64,000 bases of DNA from Mesaphorura yosii (lineage: Eukaryota > Arthropoda > Collembola > Poduromorpha > Tullbergiidae): contig WIXG01000010.1 in the NCBI GenBank assembly GCA_009869945.1, forward strand, positions 372,001-436,000, written 5' to 3'. Position numbers and translations under genes: made by a program. The notes below the pieces were generated by a model. The model saw nothing but the letters and a program-made list of their open reading frames with translations. It was not told the DNA's origin and made no database searches. Shown piece after piece: positions 1 to 13,700 of the stretch (its first letter is position 1; the number at the start of each line of letters is the position of its first letter).

Positions 1-1717
1 AATCTGGGATAGAATGGGTTCCCAGTCCAGGTCGGTCAAATGTTATGCGATACGTGTTATTAGAAGTATCAACCGCCTCGATTGTTCCGGTAAACAGCCC
101 GTCTTGTGGCTTTCGCAGGCGTCCGGTCACTTTTGTACCGATTACCAACTGCAGAGGAATTTCATCTGGCAATTCTTTGTAATTGAAATCTGTAATTTTT
201 CTCTGCTGGATCATTCGGATTTTATGTCGCCGTCTTTGTAACTCTTCTCGTTCTTCGTCGAAGAATGCTTGCGAGCATCGCCTCGGTTTGCCCATCATCC
301 GTCGAATCGTTGTCCACTCCTCATGAGATAACTGCGTCTGCTTCAGGTCGGGAAACGATTCTTTCAGGCAGATTTGAAAATCATTCTCACCGTCAAATAA
401 CACCCTAAAATAAAATGATTTTTAAAATGAGATGGCGGAACTGGTGAGACCCTGTTGTTTAGTGTAAGAATGAGATAAACTTACTTATCAATGTTACTGT
501 AAAACCATTCATAACACACCCATTTATGAGCTTTCGGTAATTTGAGTAGATTTCTTAGACGTATACTAATGTTGTGTGCTGTCTTCTTGTCAAGCATCGA
601 GTGCACACCAACGCCAGGGCTGCCTAGAAATTTGCCGCTTCCTACGTCTACTGCCGAATTTTGTGCTCCGGAAGATAATCGTCTTGCTTTAGTCAAGGCC
701 CTCAAAGGATCCTTGTCTTTGTATTTTGTTCTACGTGGTTCTTTCGGCGGCTTCGATTTCTTGAATTCTATTTCCACTTCGTAGGGCGCACCAAATTGAT
801 TAACTTCAACTTCATTGGACACTTCACCTTCAAACGAAGTAAATGGAGGCTGGTCAAACTCATCTGAATACTTTTGCCTATGACCAATTCTAGATCTATC
901 AGGAGAGTTGCTCTTAGTTCTTTTATCTTTTGTCCTAAATTTTCCGGGTTTCGGTAATATTTGTTGCAGGGTCTTAGATGTCCTCCTTGGAGAATCAGGA
1001 TCAAGCTTGATGGTTACGTTATCATATGATCCGAATTCATCTTCACTGTTGTGCCGATTTGATTTCGGCTTGCTCACGATAGAGCTAACAGCCTGTGCCA
1101 CTTGTCTAGCAGTTGGTTGTCTCATATACGCTGGTTGTCTTGAGTGGGCTGCCTTCGATTGTGATCCACGAGGGCTTGATGGCGGAGGCATCAATAACCT
1201 GTCTCGTTTACGTCGTTCTGGCGAGACCGGGGTCGTAGATTCAACTTCGATGTCTTGTCCCAATCCAACTTCTTCATTCGCAAGGACATCTCCGAACTGA
1301 TAGTCTGGAACTTCCTCCTGGACTTCAAGCTCCTCGTATGACGGCTCCACTGGTTCCTCCTTTACTCTTTTGTGACCAGGCGATTTATTTTTTTGCTTAG
1401 TCATACGAAGTTGACTATCAGATGTGATCATGTCGTCATCAAAGTAGAAACGATTCTTCTTCCGTTCACGAGTCGGCTAAGTAGGACAACGATTAAAATT
1501 TAACTAGTACAGTACAAGGCACCCACAAATGAGATTACATAACATGCCAAACGAATTTTTGGTTTACCATTCCACGTCTGTTCAGGACAACCTCCTCCAC
1601 TCCAACGTCTGGAGTTTCAACCACTTGCATATCTGCTGCGGGCACCACCTCTGCTGGACCGTCGGACCTCGCTGGTCGGCCGGGACGTCGACCACGGGTA
1701 CTCATTTTATCCAGCAA
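1..1717 (-). CDS. lin-9: LIN9 / Mip130 homologue (DREAM-MuvB subunit), 3' end cut by window
   Basis: LIN9 is a core MuvB subunit of the DREAM and MMB complexes, which repress or activate cell-cycle genes on chromatin. Exons read on the minus strand: 1717-1568, 1476-485 and 404 to the window edge; junction phases agree (0, then 2). Residues near the start carry an AT-hook (RGRRPGRP). A disordered, Ser/Pro-rich stretch of about 300 residues follows. It then enters the conserved block RNLLKLPKAHKW with CYEWFYSNIDK, followed by the DIRP domain (KESFPDLK, GKPRRCSQAFF) and a Tudor-like part (TYRITFDRPGLGTHSIPD). About 515 residues are visible; the C-terminal coiled coils are outside. The start could be the Met at 1717 or at 1705. 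Drosophila Mip130 also has AT-hooks and a long N-terminus, unlike human LIN9. The family assignment is very safe because the DIRP match is near-continuous. Confidence 0.95.
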
Positions 1718-4700
1718 GCACGGTTAAAGTAAACAACTGGGTAATTGGACTTGAATTCGAAACCTGAATGGAAAATTAGATAGTAGCAATTTTACTACTT
1801 TGTTAATCATAACTCAGCACTGAGGACAGGAACCATCATTTTTTCGTACTTACGTTGCAAGTATTTACAGAATCTGAAAATCGAGCCCGGATTTGTAAGC
1901 CAAAGGTTTCCACTCCACTTCTACTTTCTAAATTACAAGCTTAAAACGATGAATACTGTCAAGTCTGAAGTATGATGGTACAGTCTATCCAACACAATTT
2001 AATTAATTGACGCCAATCACCAATTCCTGGATAACTTTCCCATAAAGAGACGAGGAATAAGCCGACAACACGTACTGCGTACAGGCAAGCAGGAGAGAGC
2101 CACAAAGTTCGTTTTACTTTTGGTTCAAAAATGTAAGCGGACTACAAGGACAACTGCTGCATCACGCTTCTCTGTTGTATCTTTTGGGGCGTTTTGTAGT
2201 TCATGAAACTGCCTCCTGCAGGCTGTGGCGCGCAGCGTCGCACGTCTCAAACACTACCAACCACAACTTACCACTACCAACTCGCTCGCTAACTGGAGAT
2301 CACTTTAGCACTGGCACGCTGCTGGTAGTCTAGTGTGCCTAGTACACACAAACTAACTCACTGATGCATTGTGCATTTATATCCACGAGAAGCAGTCTCA
2401 CTTCTCTCATTCATGAGTAGCGTCAGCGTCCCATCGCTGTCGTGAACAACTTGTGTTAATTAATTCAACGTTTTCAAGCCTGAACCAATTAGAAATGCTA
2501 AACGTTGCTGTTGTTGTTGCTGTTGCTAAATACTCTGCTAATATGCTTCTGTTCTGTATGAAAGCCGTGTCGTGTCCCAAAATTCATGGGTCACTGAAAA
2601 GATCAGCATGGAGGTGACCAGCGTCGGTACAAAGGCCTCTGAGGCATGCTCATCTACATAATTCTCATTCACAGATTCGCTTGGCCTGTCTCATAGCATG
2701 GCGTGGCCCTTGTCCGCGCTAATTGTAATTACAGTCATTATCTGAAAGTTTTATGTACTCAGCTACTTGGCTTTGCAGTTAGCAGTTCATGAAACACTGA
2801 GAAAACGAATGGGCGCTGGATTCTGAGTCTTGTACGTTTCTTCTCGGGACTCGGGAAGATAAGATTCATGGCATGGATGGAATGGTGTATGAATGAATGC
2901 GAATAGTGCTTGGTTGCTTGGTGCGTAAACAAAGTAATCTTAATCTTATCAGTGCCAATTACGAATCAATGTTCCATTTGTATTGCGAACTCGCGTCCGC
3001 CGTGCCGTCCACGAACTGGGTCGCCTGCCCTCGTCTTACACAGTTCAATGAAATGTTATGGCTAATGGGAATTTCGAACCATTAATCCAACACTTTGTCT
3101 GAGGCAAACCCGACTGACCAAGTGCGAGTGGGACTGACCGAGGCCAATGCTAATGACGTGAATGCGAATAGAAATGCTGAATATGGATGACCTCCTGACA
3201 TTGCAAATCATTAGAGTCTGACAGCCGTACCGTAGCCGTTGTCCTTATCGTCTGCGGTTAATGGATTTGGAGCCTCCGTGGCGTGGTCAGGACGAGAGAA
3301 TCGGTGCATGAATTGCAATTGTAATTACAAACAATACATTGGGGACAATGAGACGATGCGAAGAACGTATAAAGTTCCATCACTACTGAAACCACGCGAT
3401 AAACTTGGAATTCACTTACTGGATTCGGATTGCTACTCCTGGACCTAACAAACCTTGGAAAGGAGCCACGAGCTGGGAAAGGAGAAAATCAACCAACCTG
3501 TAGCGTGTGAGCCATGAAAATGAAACTACGACTGCTGCAGCCATGGCCGCAGCTTCCGAAGAAGTCCCACAAGATTTCTTCCTGTACCTTGTACCAGTTA
3601 CAAATGTTTTCAGTGTTTTGCTTTGGTTCAGGGCATCTTTCTCACAGTCCCGTCCCGCATCCGTACCGTGCCGTAGCGTAGCAGCCCACCAGCACAGCCA
3701 GTAGGCGGCCAGTTCTGTGTTGTGTGGCACTCACCAAACTAATCTCGCTTTGAAATTGAACTTGATCTCGTGTTTCTATTTGCATTACGTGTACGAATAC
3801 GAACAACGGGTCGACCAACGTGGCAGACCGATCAAGTCAATAGAGCCTGGACCTGCAGGCCCGTCGTGCAGTCTCAGTTTTCAATTTTCGACAGAGTTGA
3901 GGAGTTTAGTCGTTCAGTGCAGTTAGTCTCGGTCTGCGCTGCGAGTTGACAAGAACATGACCAAGTTCTCTTCTTTGTCAAGACATAATCTGATCTCAAA
4001 TTCCCCTGCGACGCGACACTCCGTGTGCAAGTGCACCTTTTACCTTTTATTCCTCATAATTCATCCGAGTCTTTACGTTATTTTGACAAGACATCTTAGA
4101 CAAAAACAAGATGTTCCCAAACTGCTTTGTGTGGGCTGCAAGTTGGAGTTGGCGATAAAAAATTGCAGGGATGAGCAATTTGCGGCCAATAATTCAATTT
4201 GAACTGATTCAATTAGTAAGTCATCATTGGCATTAAAATCGTTAAAATGTCAGCGGTGAAACTGAAGTGCTTTCAAGTGCAGGGTTCAAGTTAATAATTC
4301 AGCATGAGCCAATGCCAAAATTAGACTCTAAACAATCGTAATGTTGCAATACTGAAAATGTGGGGTTTTATGATGCCAAAGTCAACATTTCACCTGCTTC
4401 GATGGCTACAAATAGAATGGACGCGTGGACAGCCGTGAAATTGAGACTGGTGTGAACTTCGGAGTGTTCAGAGTGTTTAACATTGTCCAGAGATGATGAT
4501 AATTATATCACCCACATGTAGCTAATTGCATCTGCAAGCTGAAACTGCAAAGTGAAATTCCAATAGTTCATTCATTCAGACATCGTATTTCCAAAATTCT
4601 TTCAAAATGACTTCGTAGGTGTTTGCACAGAAATTGAATATGAGTGAGACATGCTTTCGTTTTGGTCTTGCGGCTTTTAGTTTCTAGTATTTAAAGAAGC

Positions 4701-4733
4701 TCGTCTTAGATTTCTAGAGTAGGGTAGAATCCA
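1718..4733. other. Intergenic region between divergent LIN9 and esterase genes
   Basis: About 3 kb with no supported coding exon. It must hold the promoters and 5' UTRs of LIN9 (minus) and the esterase (plus). A short GTT/GCT-type triplet repeat lies at about 2500-2525, on either strand a possible CAA/CAG run. A somewhat GC-richer stretch lies around 3500-3720, but its short open frames look like chance. I could not place transcription starts. Confidence 0.6.
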
Positions 4734-7700
4734 ATGTCCGGCTTAATCTCTGCGACCAAGACCCATCGGCCAAGATCAGGCTCTGCAATGGTCACCAAGT
4801 CCACTCGGCTGGTGCACGTCCTCCTTCTCATTATAGTCACAAAGACCCAGTTGAGCCATGAAAAGACGGCGTCCGGTAAGAACTCGACAAGCGCGAGTCA
4901 GCAACAGCAGCATCATCACCACCATCAGCAATTCGAACCATTCTTGGGAATGAGCACTGATAAGCACGTGACCGTGGAGACTTCGCAAGGCCGAATTCGT
5001 GGCCGGGTGCTTTCTTTCCATGGTGGGAAAAGCAGGCACACAGTTGGAGCATTCCTCGGCATTCCATACGCTCAACCTCCGCTTCGAGAACTTAGATTTC
5101 GGGTAAGTCAATTTGGATTCCGAGAAAATCCACACGTACGCGAGACGCGGATTCTAATTTTAAGTGTTGCGTTCGTTTGAAGTTAAGGTCAGTCAGGCGT
5201 TAATTCACATCTCGCGACTCGCGATTTTTCCTTCAAAAGCAATGATTGACCTTTGAATGAGCGCGGTATTCAGTTAGTTTGACGTTCGCGCTCGAGTTAG
5301 GACCAAAGCTTTGACTTCGACTTCGTTGTTAACCGAAGCTATTATCGTCACTGACATTCGTGACGGTCACAATTAGTAAAATTAGTACCTTCCGTTCTAA
5401 AAATGAATAAGCAGTGAACACCGTATCAAATGAAAAGGATTCGTTCCAATCTCGAACTCGAACTTCAAACCACTCAAAAGTAATGCCAATGCTGGCCTGA
5501 AGCTCAGGTTAACTTGTTCAATGGAAAAGTTGAATCCACGATTTATGGCCCGGTTAACTTCTTAGACAGTTACACTTCACATCTTGTCTGATCCTGATCA
5601 CGATTTTTGCGTCCGCATGCTCATTGTTTGTGCGTAGATTTGTTGGACAACAAGCACTTAACTGTAGTCTGAGCAGCTCAATAAATTAAGCAAATAAGCA
5701 ATGAATGACAAACTGAATGTTCTTCCCGTAGAATTAAAGAGCAATATTGTGCGCATTTGAACTGGAAACAAAGACTTGGCTCGCTTAACTTTCTTTGCCC
5801 CTTGTCAGAATTTGCATATGAAACGAATAAAGTTTATGTTCCTGCTCAAACAACTAAACTGCGTGCGTGATCTTTAATTGTTCAACAGAGTGAGTTCTTG
5901 CTTTCTTTGACGCAGACACCAGTGATTCAGTATTCTGATTTAAGCTTACGAAGTGTTGAACTTATCAATGGTCGAGCCATTAATTATCATGCAGTCACGC
6001 TACTCGGCAGTTTAGCTGAAAACCTGCTGGGTTCTTCTGACTCCCTGCGCAATAAATCGCGGCGGTCCGAGTTCAAGTGACACGAACAATGTTTCACTCA
6101 AAAGTGCTGAGTTAATTTGCTGTTTTGCTACACATTTTGCAGCATTTGCATGTGCAATTCAAACATTGGCCGACAACTGACAACTGACGAGCTGGCAAAT
6201 AGTCTGGCTCTGATCCATAGTCCATGGTTTAGTCCGTCTCGTCTGGGCGAGACCAGAGACGAGACTCAGTCAATGAGATTTGTGATCCGACAATAACAAT
6301 AACATTGAAATGACAGGACAGGAACAAGAACAGGATACAAAAACTAAACATGTAATCACAAGCTTTAATTTGCAATGCCGCTCCCTGGTTTATGGACGGC
6401 GTCTGAGTTTCTTGAGAATTGAACTTGCCTTGACGGGAGTGCGTTGGCCGCAAACTTATGCAGTAGTCCGAGCAGAAGCGAAGGCAATGTAGGCGTCAAT
6501 GAAAGTAAGATTATTTTGTTTTATGATGGTAAAACTTTGTGCGACTTAGAATCTTGTGAGATTCTCCAACAATTTTTTTGGAAACAACGAATTGTCCAAA
6601 GATTAAATTGTTTCCAGACAGTTCTTCCCGGACAATGGTTCCCAGACAATTGTTTCCCGTTGAATGCTCCGGACAGTTGTTCCAAGAGACATTCTTCTGA
6701 ATTTACACTCCTTAAATTGAAGCACTAAATGAATTTTTTCATTAGCGTGCGTGGTCGTCATTTATTGTTTAAAACTCGGAAATAATTGCAAGTTTTCCTT
6801 CAGCTGCATGCACATCTGTACTGAATTTTATTTACACTAACATCTTTGAGCTGCGTACGTTCATAAATTCGCAACTAATTCTGCAACTATAGTATATTGA
6901 AAACACTGTAAGCTGGCCATGCTTACCGTTTTTCATACTCGTAGTTTGCTCTTGACATTGTAAAATGTCTTACGTCTTCATTTGTAAGTTTTATGACTTT
7001 GTGTGGGTGAAACATCTATTCGCGTGCGAGGCTATGGACGTGGAGTTCTTGCACAGCATTTGTACGGTAAAATCATACCCCAATTCGACCGAGCATATGT
7101 AAATGATCATGTTAACTATCGGCCATTCGAGAGTCATAAAAGTCAGAAGATTACGTCGCAAAAGTCGTAAAAATTGAATGAAACTGCGATAAAAACGCAA
7201 ACATACGCCAATGTGTATGCCAGGCTAAATCAGCATCTTGATTTCATTTCTGTTTTATGATTTGTCATATAAAAATTGACAAGTGCACGAGACATAGAAA
7301 ATGTGAACTTCATTGCACTTGCACCGCACGTACGTGCTTCTTTGCAAGAAGACAAGATGACAAGACAAGACCGACAAGAAAGTGACAGAAGCGTTACGTT
7401 GACGCCTGCCTCGGCACATTCTCGCCTGGGCGCTTTTAATCTTTATAATGTCGTGCCGCTGCGTTGCAGACTCTTTCAAGTTTCAGGCGTTCAGCATCGA
7501 GGATTTGAAAAGGTGGTCTGCAATCCGTAATCCTGTCATTACAAACCGAACTGATAAAGAAAGCTTAAATCCTTTTGCCTTATACGGCCAGGCCACAGAT
7601 GAGGCATTTTGTCTGCTCACCTTATTGTAGTAGAACGTTTTCATTTATTGACACTGACTTTAACACGAAAAACACCGAGTCCATTAAACACAATTGCGAA

Positions 7701-10700
7701 AAACCTTGAAATTAATTCTTTCAATTTTCGCTGAAATCAGTTGAAATGTTGCAAAATGCTGTTTTGTACTTTTTGTAAATTTACGCACGTATCAGCCCGT
7801 CTCGATTCAGAGACTCATGAACTCACCTTTCTTCAAGTGGTTAAATGTTTTAATGAAGCATTAATTTGCTAGACCACTTAACATTTTTCCACGTCGCGCT
7901 TAGGCACGAAAGACGAAAACTTCAGGCACCTGACTATCGCCTCGGGTTTAGTAATGAGAACCCGTGACACGGCTCACGGCTGAGAATTAAGTACTGAGCA
8001 AATATTGGCGCAAGGCATTGTTCACTTTCGGTCTAGTTTGGGATGGGCATTGTTCAAGCCGCTCATTTATGTCGGAGCACGGATGTAATCCACTTTCGAG
8101 CAGGAAAAAGGGAAGACGTCGGGTCTGTATCTCAAAAAGCAGATAAGTCTGCTGGCACTAAGGAACAGGTAACATTCTATCGTCTGCGTCTGGGCAGGAA
8201 GCAGGTTTAAGTTTGGAGTGCAGAGAATCTGCCCATTTGTCTTCCTGATTCTATTCTGTGGGCTGTGGGTCGTTTCAGACTCATTTTTCACTCCGCAAGT
8301 GTGCTAGTATGCTGTTTCCCTGAACGAGTGAGCATTTTGCGACCTAGAATATTTCGTAATTGGGAATTTGATTTATCGGCAACGGTTTAGGAATCTGGGT
8401 TAGTCAAGTCAGACCCTAAATCATACAAAATGTGAAATAATTCGAGTTTAGAAGTCATTTGTGATTTTAGCATTCGCATACTAAGCATTATAAGTTTGAA
8501 TTTTCAAAGCGTATATCGCAGATGAATGTAATTAATTTTATGATTTGGACCGAGACCACACAAACTCAGCAATAGACTAATGTATGAGAAGCAACGCATG
8601 AGCTATGTGAACGCAAGATGTGTTCAGAATAAATCTCAGTCCCAGACAGTCAGACGCTTCTTCTCTTCTCAACTTCTCCCTTGCAATGCACTGCCTGCTG
8701 TAATCTACGTGCATGTACTTTGACCAGTCTCCATGTTATTTTGTCCGATTTTTCTTGTCATTCGTGTCCTTATCTCTCGTTACGTGTGAGAACAAATTAT
8801 GCGAATGTGAGAAAACAGGCAACAATCCCTGCTTTGTTTGCGTCTTCCCCATCAATTCTTCTGGACGGGATCATGAATCTCCCGTGCTTTACGTTGTTTA
8901 CTATTTACAATGCTCCATGTCTTTCTTGTATTTGTTTGCAGGCTCCAGTACCACCCAAAGACTGGTCTGGGATTTTCAACGCAACAGATTTCAGTCCAAT
9001 TTGTCATCAACCGGGCGAGCAGAAGATCTACGATGTTGTGAGCGCGAGGAATCGCTCATCCGTAAGGAAGCGAAAGCTCGAGAATTACAACATGAGCGAA
9101 GATTGTCTCACACTCAACATCTACGTGCCTTTGGTAAGCTTCACTTTGTTGTTTATGATTTGAATTCAAATTAAGATTTGTAGTCAAAAAGATGCGTGTT
9201 AAAATACGTACGGCACAAAACAAGAAACAGAAAAGGGAAAGAATCCAGAAAACAAAATGGAAGCAAGTTAAAAGAATGAGAAAAGATGAGAGAGTTTCTT
9301 GAATCGTGCATTTCACAGTAAATTCTTGATGCATAAAATCCTTTACACCGTCCGACATGTGAGAAACACAGACACAACATTCTTAATACCTTTTAATGGC
9401 TTGTAATCATAATCTTGGCGAATGTAAACAGAAACTGGAGCGCGAGGCTGTGAAAATCGTGTCGTGCCTAAAGAATTAGAACCGGGAACAGGAGAGTGAA
9501 GTGCAATTAGATGTCGGGCGGACGGACGATCCAAGATAAGACGAAATCGAGTCTGATAGCAGGCTTGATCTGGTTTAAATCATGAGATTAGATAAGTGTC
9601 ACGATCCATTACTCCAAGTGTGCTTCACGAGCATTCTCAAAGACAAAATGTTATTTTATTGCAGCGTGAACTGCGAAATGTGAATTCTGCGACTTTCAAC
9701 AGAGTTTATCAACCATTTCAATTTTCCGGTATAAATTCCTTTGTCCCATTGCATGTGTGCCTTTTGCTGTGTTCCGTGAGTGGTGCCAAAATTCTTGACG
9801 AATTTATTGCTTCATTTCAATAATGATTATTGTTAGCCGTGCACGAAGTGAGTGAATCGTCTCATTTCCTCATGACGGTGTCAAAATACTAAGCTCAGAC
9901 TTTTATGTTGTGTGTCGTGCGTTTTATCGCAATTCCTTACGCAAACTCATAATTTACTGTGAGAGCGAGAGAACCCGAACGAACTTCAACTTTGTATGAC
10001 GGCATGTGACACACATTTCGAGCTCGGGCTTATCATTTCTGAACCTGAATCCTCAAAAAGGAGCCTCGTCTTTTCGGGATCCAAAAACTTTGCTGCTGTC
10101 GGCTATTCGTTAAAAAGTAATTAAATGACGACACGGAGCAGCAGCGCTCACCTCAATGTCGAGCTACACTAGCATAATGTACGTGCTTCGTAATTGGAAA
10201 AGATTGTCTCATTTCCATGAGACGGTCGTTTGTGTCTTCCTACTTTGGACATAAATGTCCCGGTCGATTATCTCGGGAGGATTTCTTCTGTTGTGCCTAG
10301 GACAGTTCAGTTCAGGCCGTAAAACTTAAACGAATAAAATAAGAAACAAGGCTTTAATTAAAAGGACAACTACAAGAAAACCGACGTTTATAACATGTGT
10401 ACTGTGCCCTGAATGCATGCACCGTATGGTGCTTTAAAAACGAGAAAGGATCACGCATTCTGGTTTCAGCTTGAAATTGAAACTTTCTGATACCTTTTGG
10501 ACAAAGGCAGGAATATAATAGGGCTCATAAAGTTAATGCAACAGAAAACTTTTCTCGACCGACGACTCTCGGTGTTCAAATTCAACTACTCCACGGTTCG
10601 CAATTTGTACTGTCAATCAAACCTTAGGCTACTCCTACGTGGCCCAGAGTCCGGATCCACAACTTATTCAGAGTCCGCATTGACATTTTACAAGAAAACA

Positions 10701-13700
10701 AAGCACACAAAAGAATTCTTGACCCAAGATCAAGCGCCAAGACCAAGTCCATAAATAAAATTTTTCATGAAGTCAGAGTCAGGCTGCAAGACCAACGAAA
10801 TGAGACCCAATCTACGCTGACTCAAAAATGAAACACGATCTTTTCCAATTCCAAGATTCCCAACCACATTTTCTTTGTGGGTGTACATAAAAGTTTTCAT
10901 TTCAATTGTACTCCAAAAATTGTGCGCCATCGTGCCCTGTGTCGTATGTTATGTCATGTTCAGAGTATTTCATTTCGGATTTCAACAATAAGAAGTTGTG
11001 AAAGCTTTAAATTATAAAGTTTCTTCCTCACGCACGCGCATTCAGCAATTCAACTCCAAAACCAAAAGCCAAAGTCCTTTGCCCGTTTGTGTCTTTAAAA
11101 TCCTCAACGCGTTTATGTTTGTGCTTTTCGCACCGTGCATGTGTCATGTCATTTTATCCAGTCCTGTAAAGTGTCATATATACTCACGATAACATTATTT
11201 GTATTTGTGTTTTGGCTCAGATTACGATTACGGTATGAGAAAGTACGGTTCAGCTATGATAACATTTTTGTAGTAGGATTCGATTGGTTTGCGTAAGTTG
11301 CAAAAGTAAAAGGAAAAAAGCAAAAGGTTTTTGACAGCTTTACAAGCGAGCAAGGTTCGATATAAATTAAGTCTAATAAACTACGTGTGAGCGTTTTCCA
11401 CAAAGACGACCAAGTATGTCTCATAAGTTAGTCGGCGCTTGGAAGCTCGCTGTCTCTCAAAGGAGTTATTACAGACTGTACCATGGCTCCGGCTCTATTG
11501 GCTTGAGTTCTTGGAACATCTGAACTTAATTAATGAGTCTCCTCACATGACGCATCATGCGTACGCCTTTTTCTAAGGACTTATTAGCGTGTGTTCTCTG
11601 TACATTTTCTCCGACGAAAGAATTGGACTTTAATTTATATTTATTATCAGCAAGATTTCAGAAGCAGCACTTTAGCAGAGCTTACTTTGAAATTTTTCAC
11701 ATTCGCAGGTTGATAGCGGCAGCATTAAAAGCAATGAACACATTCATAAACCAAGCGGATCCTCAGGCAAGCTTCCTGTCTTCTTCTACATTCACGGTGG
11801 GTCGTACTACATGGGTGCTGGAAGGCTGTATCCTGGCCAGATCCTCGCTGCCACGCAGAACCTGATCGTGGTCACTTTCAACTTTCGTCTGGGGCCTTTA
11901 GGTAAGGCAAAAGCGAAACGGCATTGCACTTTAGCAGCGAAACTATGTTTATTTGTGGCAAAATTCCAGCCTCCTGCAAAAAATGTCAGTGCTGCGAAAA
12001 TCGCGAGGGTAGTTTGCTTAAGATTGGCTCGCAGAATGGATTCTTAATTGCCGAGATGCATTATCGCCATTAACGTGCGAAATTGCCCAGAAATCTTGAA
12101 ACCTAATTGCCCAGCGAAGCAGTTACAGGATTCTCTAATGGATTTATTGCATCGACTTCACGTTTTACAATTCAAAAATTTAAGACCAGGAACTTCTCAT
12201 GACGCCATTAGAAATAGAGAGTTTTCAGATCATAATATAAATAAAAGTCATAGTTATATCGCATCGGTTTAGGCTGGAACGCATTCAGCGATGGTCTTTT
12301 ATGTCGATTTGAACAAAATTGAAAAAGTAGAATCAAGAATCCATCAGCTTTGGTTGGAATGCCCAGTGCCTAGGCCTAGAAGAAGCATGGAATGCATCTA
12401 CTCGACAGCACACGTAAACGAATTATGACTGGGGCGATAATTCAATTTCCACTCTACGTTTTTTGGGAAACACATCCACATTTTGCGTACTCTGAGAAAA
12501 TTGCGTTATTCATGCTCAGCCGGTCGGACGCACAAGACACGCCGCACAAGCTCAGCCAATTAATCAGGAATATAGCAACGCTATGAACGCGGATGGACGA
12601 CGACGTAGAAACTAATAATCTAATTGCACGCGAATTAGTCATTCTTGTTCAGCAAAGGGGTCGCCGTTGCTGAAGGCTGTCTGTTATAAAATGCGAATGC
12701 CAACTTGCTGACATAATTTTCAATAACATCATGAACTTCGTTCCATTCCTCAGGCTTTTTCAGCACAGGCGATGAAGCAGCTCCTGGCAATTACGGACTC
12801 CTCGATCAATCCCAAGCACTGAATTGGGTGTATGAGCATATCTGGGCTTTTGGTGGCGATAAAGATCGCATCACGATGGTCGGAAACAGCGCTGGTGGAG
12901 CCAGTGTCATTTTCCATTTGGTTTCACCGCTCTCGATGGGTGAGTTTCTTTTTCTTTCACAAACATTTTTCCACTGAAGTGAAGCCAACCCATCAGATTC
13001 TGGAAAATGTCGTTTCCCGTGGCACTTCCAGGAAGAACATCCTTTTTAGAGAATTTAGACATCAATGCAAAAGTGGGAAGAGATTTTCGATGCGCAATAA
13101 CGTCGACTGACTCCAATTAAAAGTTCATTTTCGAAACTAAAATGTCTAAACGCCATTAAAATTTGCCCGCCTCTGATCCAAGATGCAACAATAGCTAATT
13201 GCAATTACAACTTTCACAATAGCGTGTCCCGACTTTTGCACAGCACGTGCAAGCTTGCATTCAACTTTAACGACGAAATAATTGGCCGTCGTTCCAGTTT
13301 CTACGTAATGTCGCCTTAATATCCTTGCCGTACTGTGTTGTAAGTCTGCGCAAACTTCAAATCGAGGGGATTAAACTGCAATATTAAATAGCAATTACAC
13401 TGCAAAAGTTATAATTAGTTTCAAGACCAACAAAGTTTATATGCACTAAACTTCGTCTCCCAGTAATAACGTGCCTTGCTTTCGGTTTATTGGGTTTTGG
13501 CGTCAGGGAGAAGTCAAAATCAATTCCAAGTGCATGAGTTTATGGCCGTCATACACGGCAGACTTTCTCTCTTGAGACTGAGCGCGCTGTAAATTGCTTT
13601 CTTAATTTATTACTTGTCTCCTGCCTGCTAGATTGCAGAGTCGGCTAGGATTAGATTCCGAAGACGCTTGCAAGCAGACGCAAGATTCAAATATTTAGTC

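Noticed and set aside
3416-3730. 104-codon minus-strand open frame in the LIN9/esterase spacer, with a shorter plus-strand frame across it
   Set aside because: Low-complexity Ala/Val composition from GC-rich sequence, no domain, no linked exon with matching splice phase.
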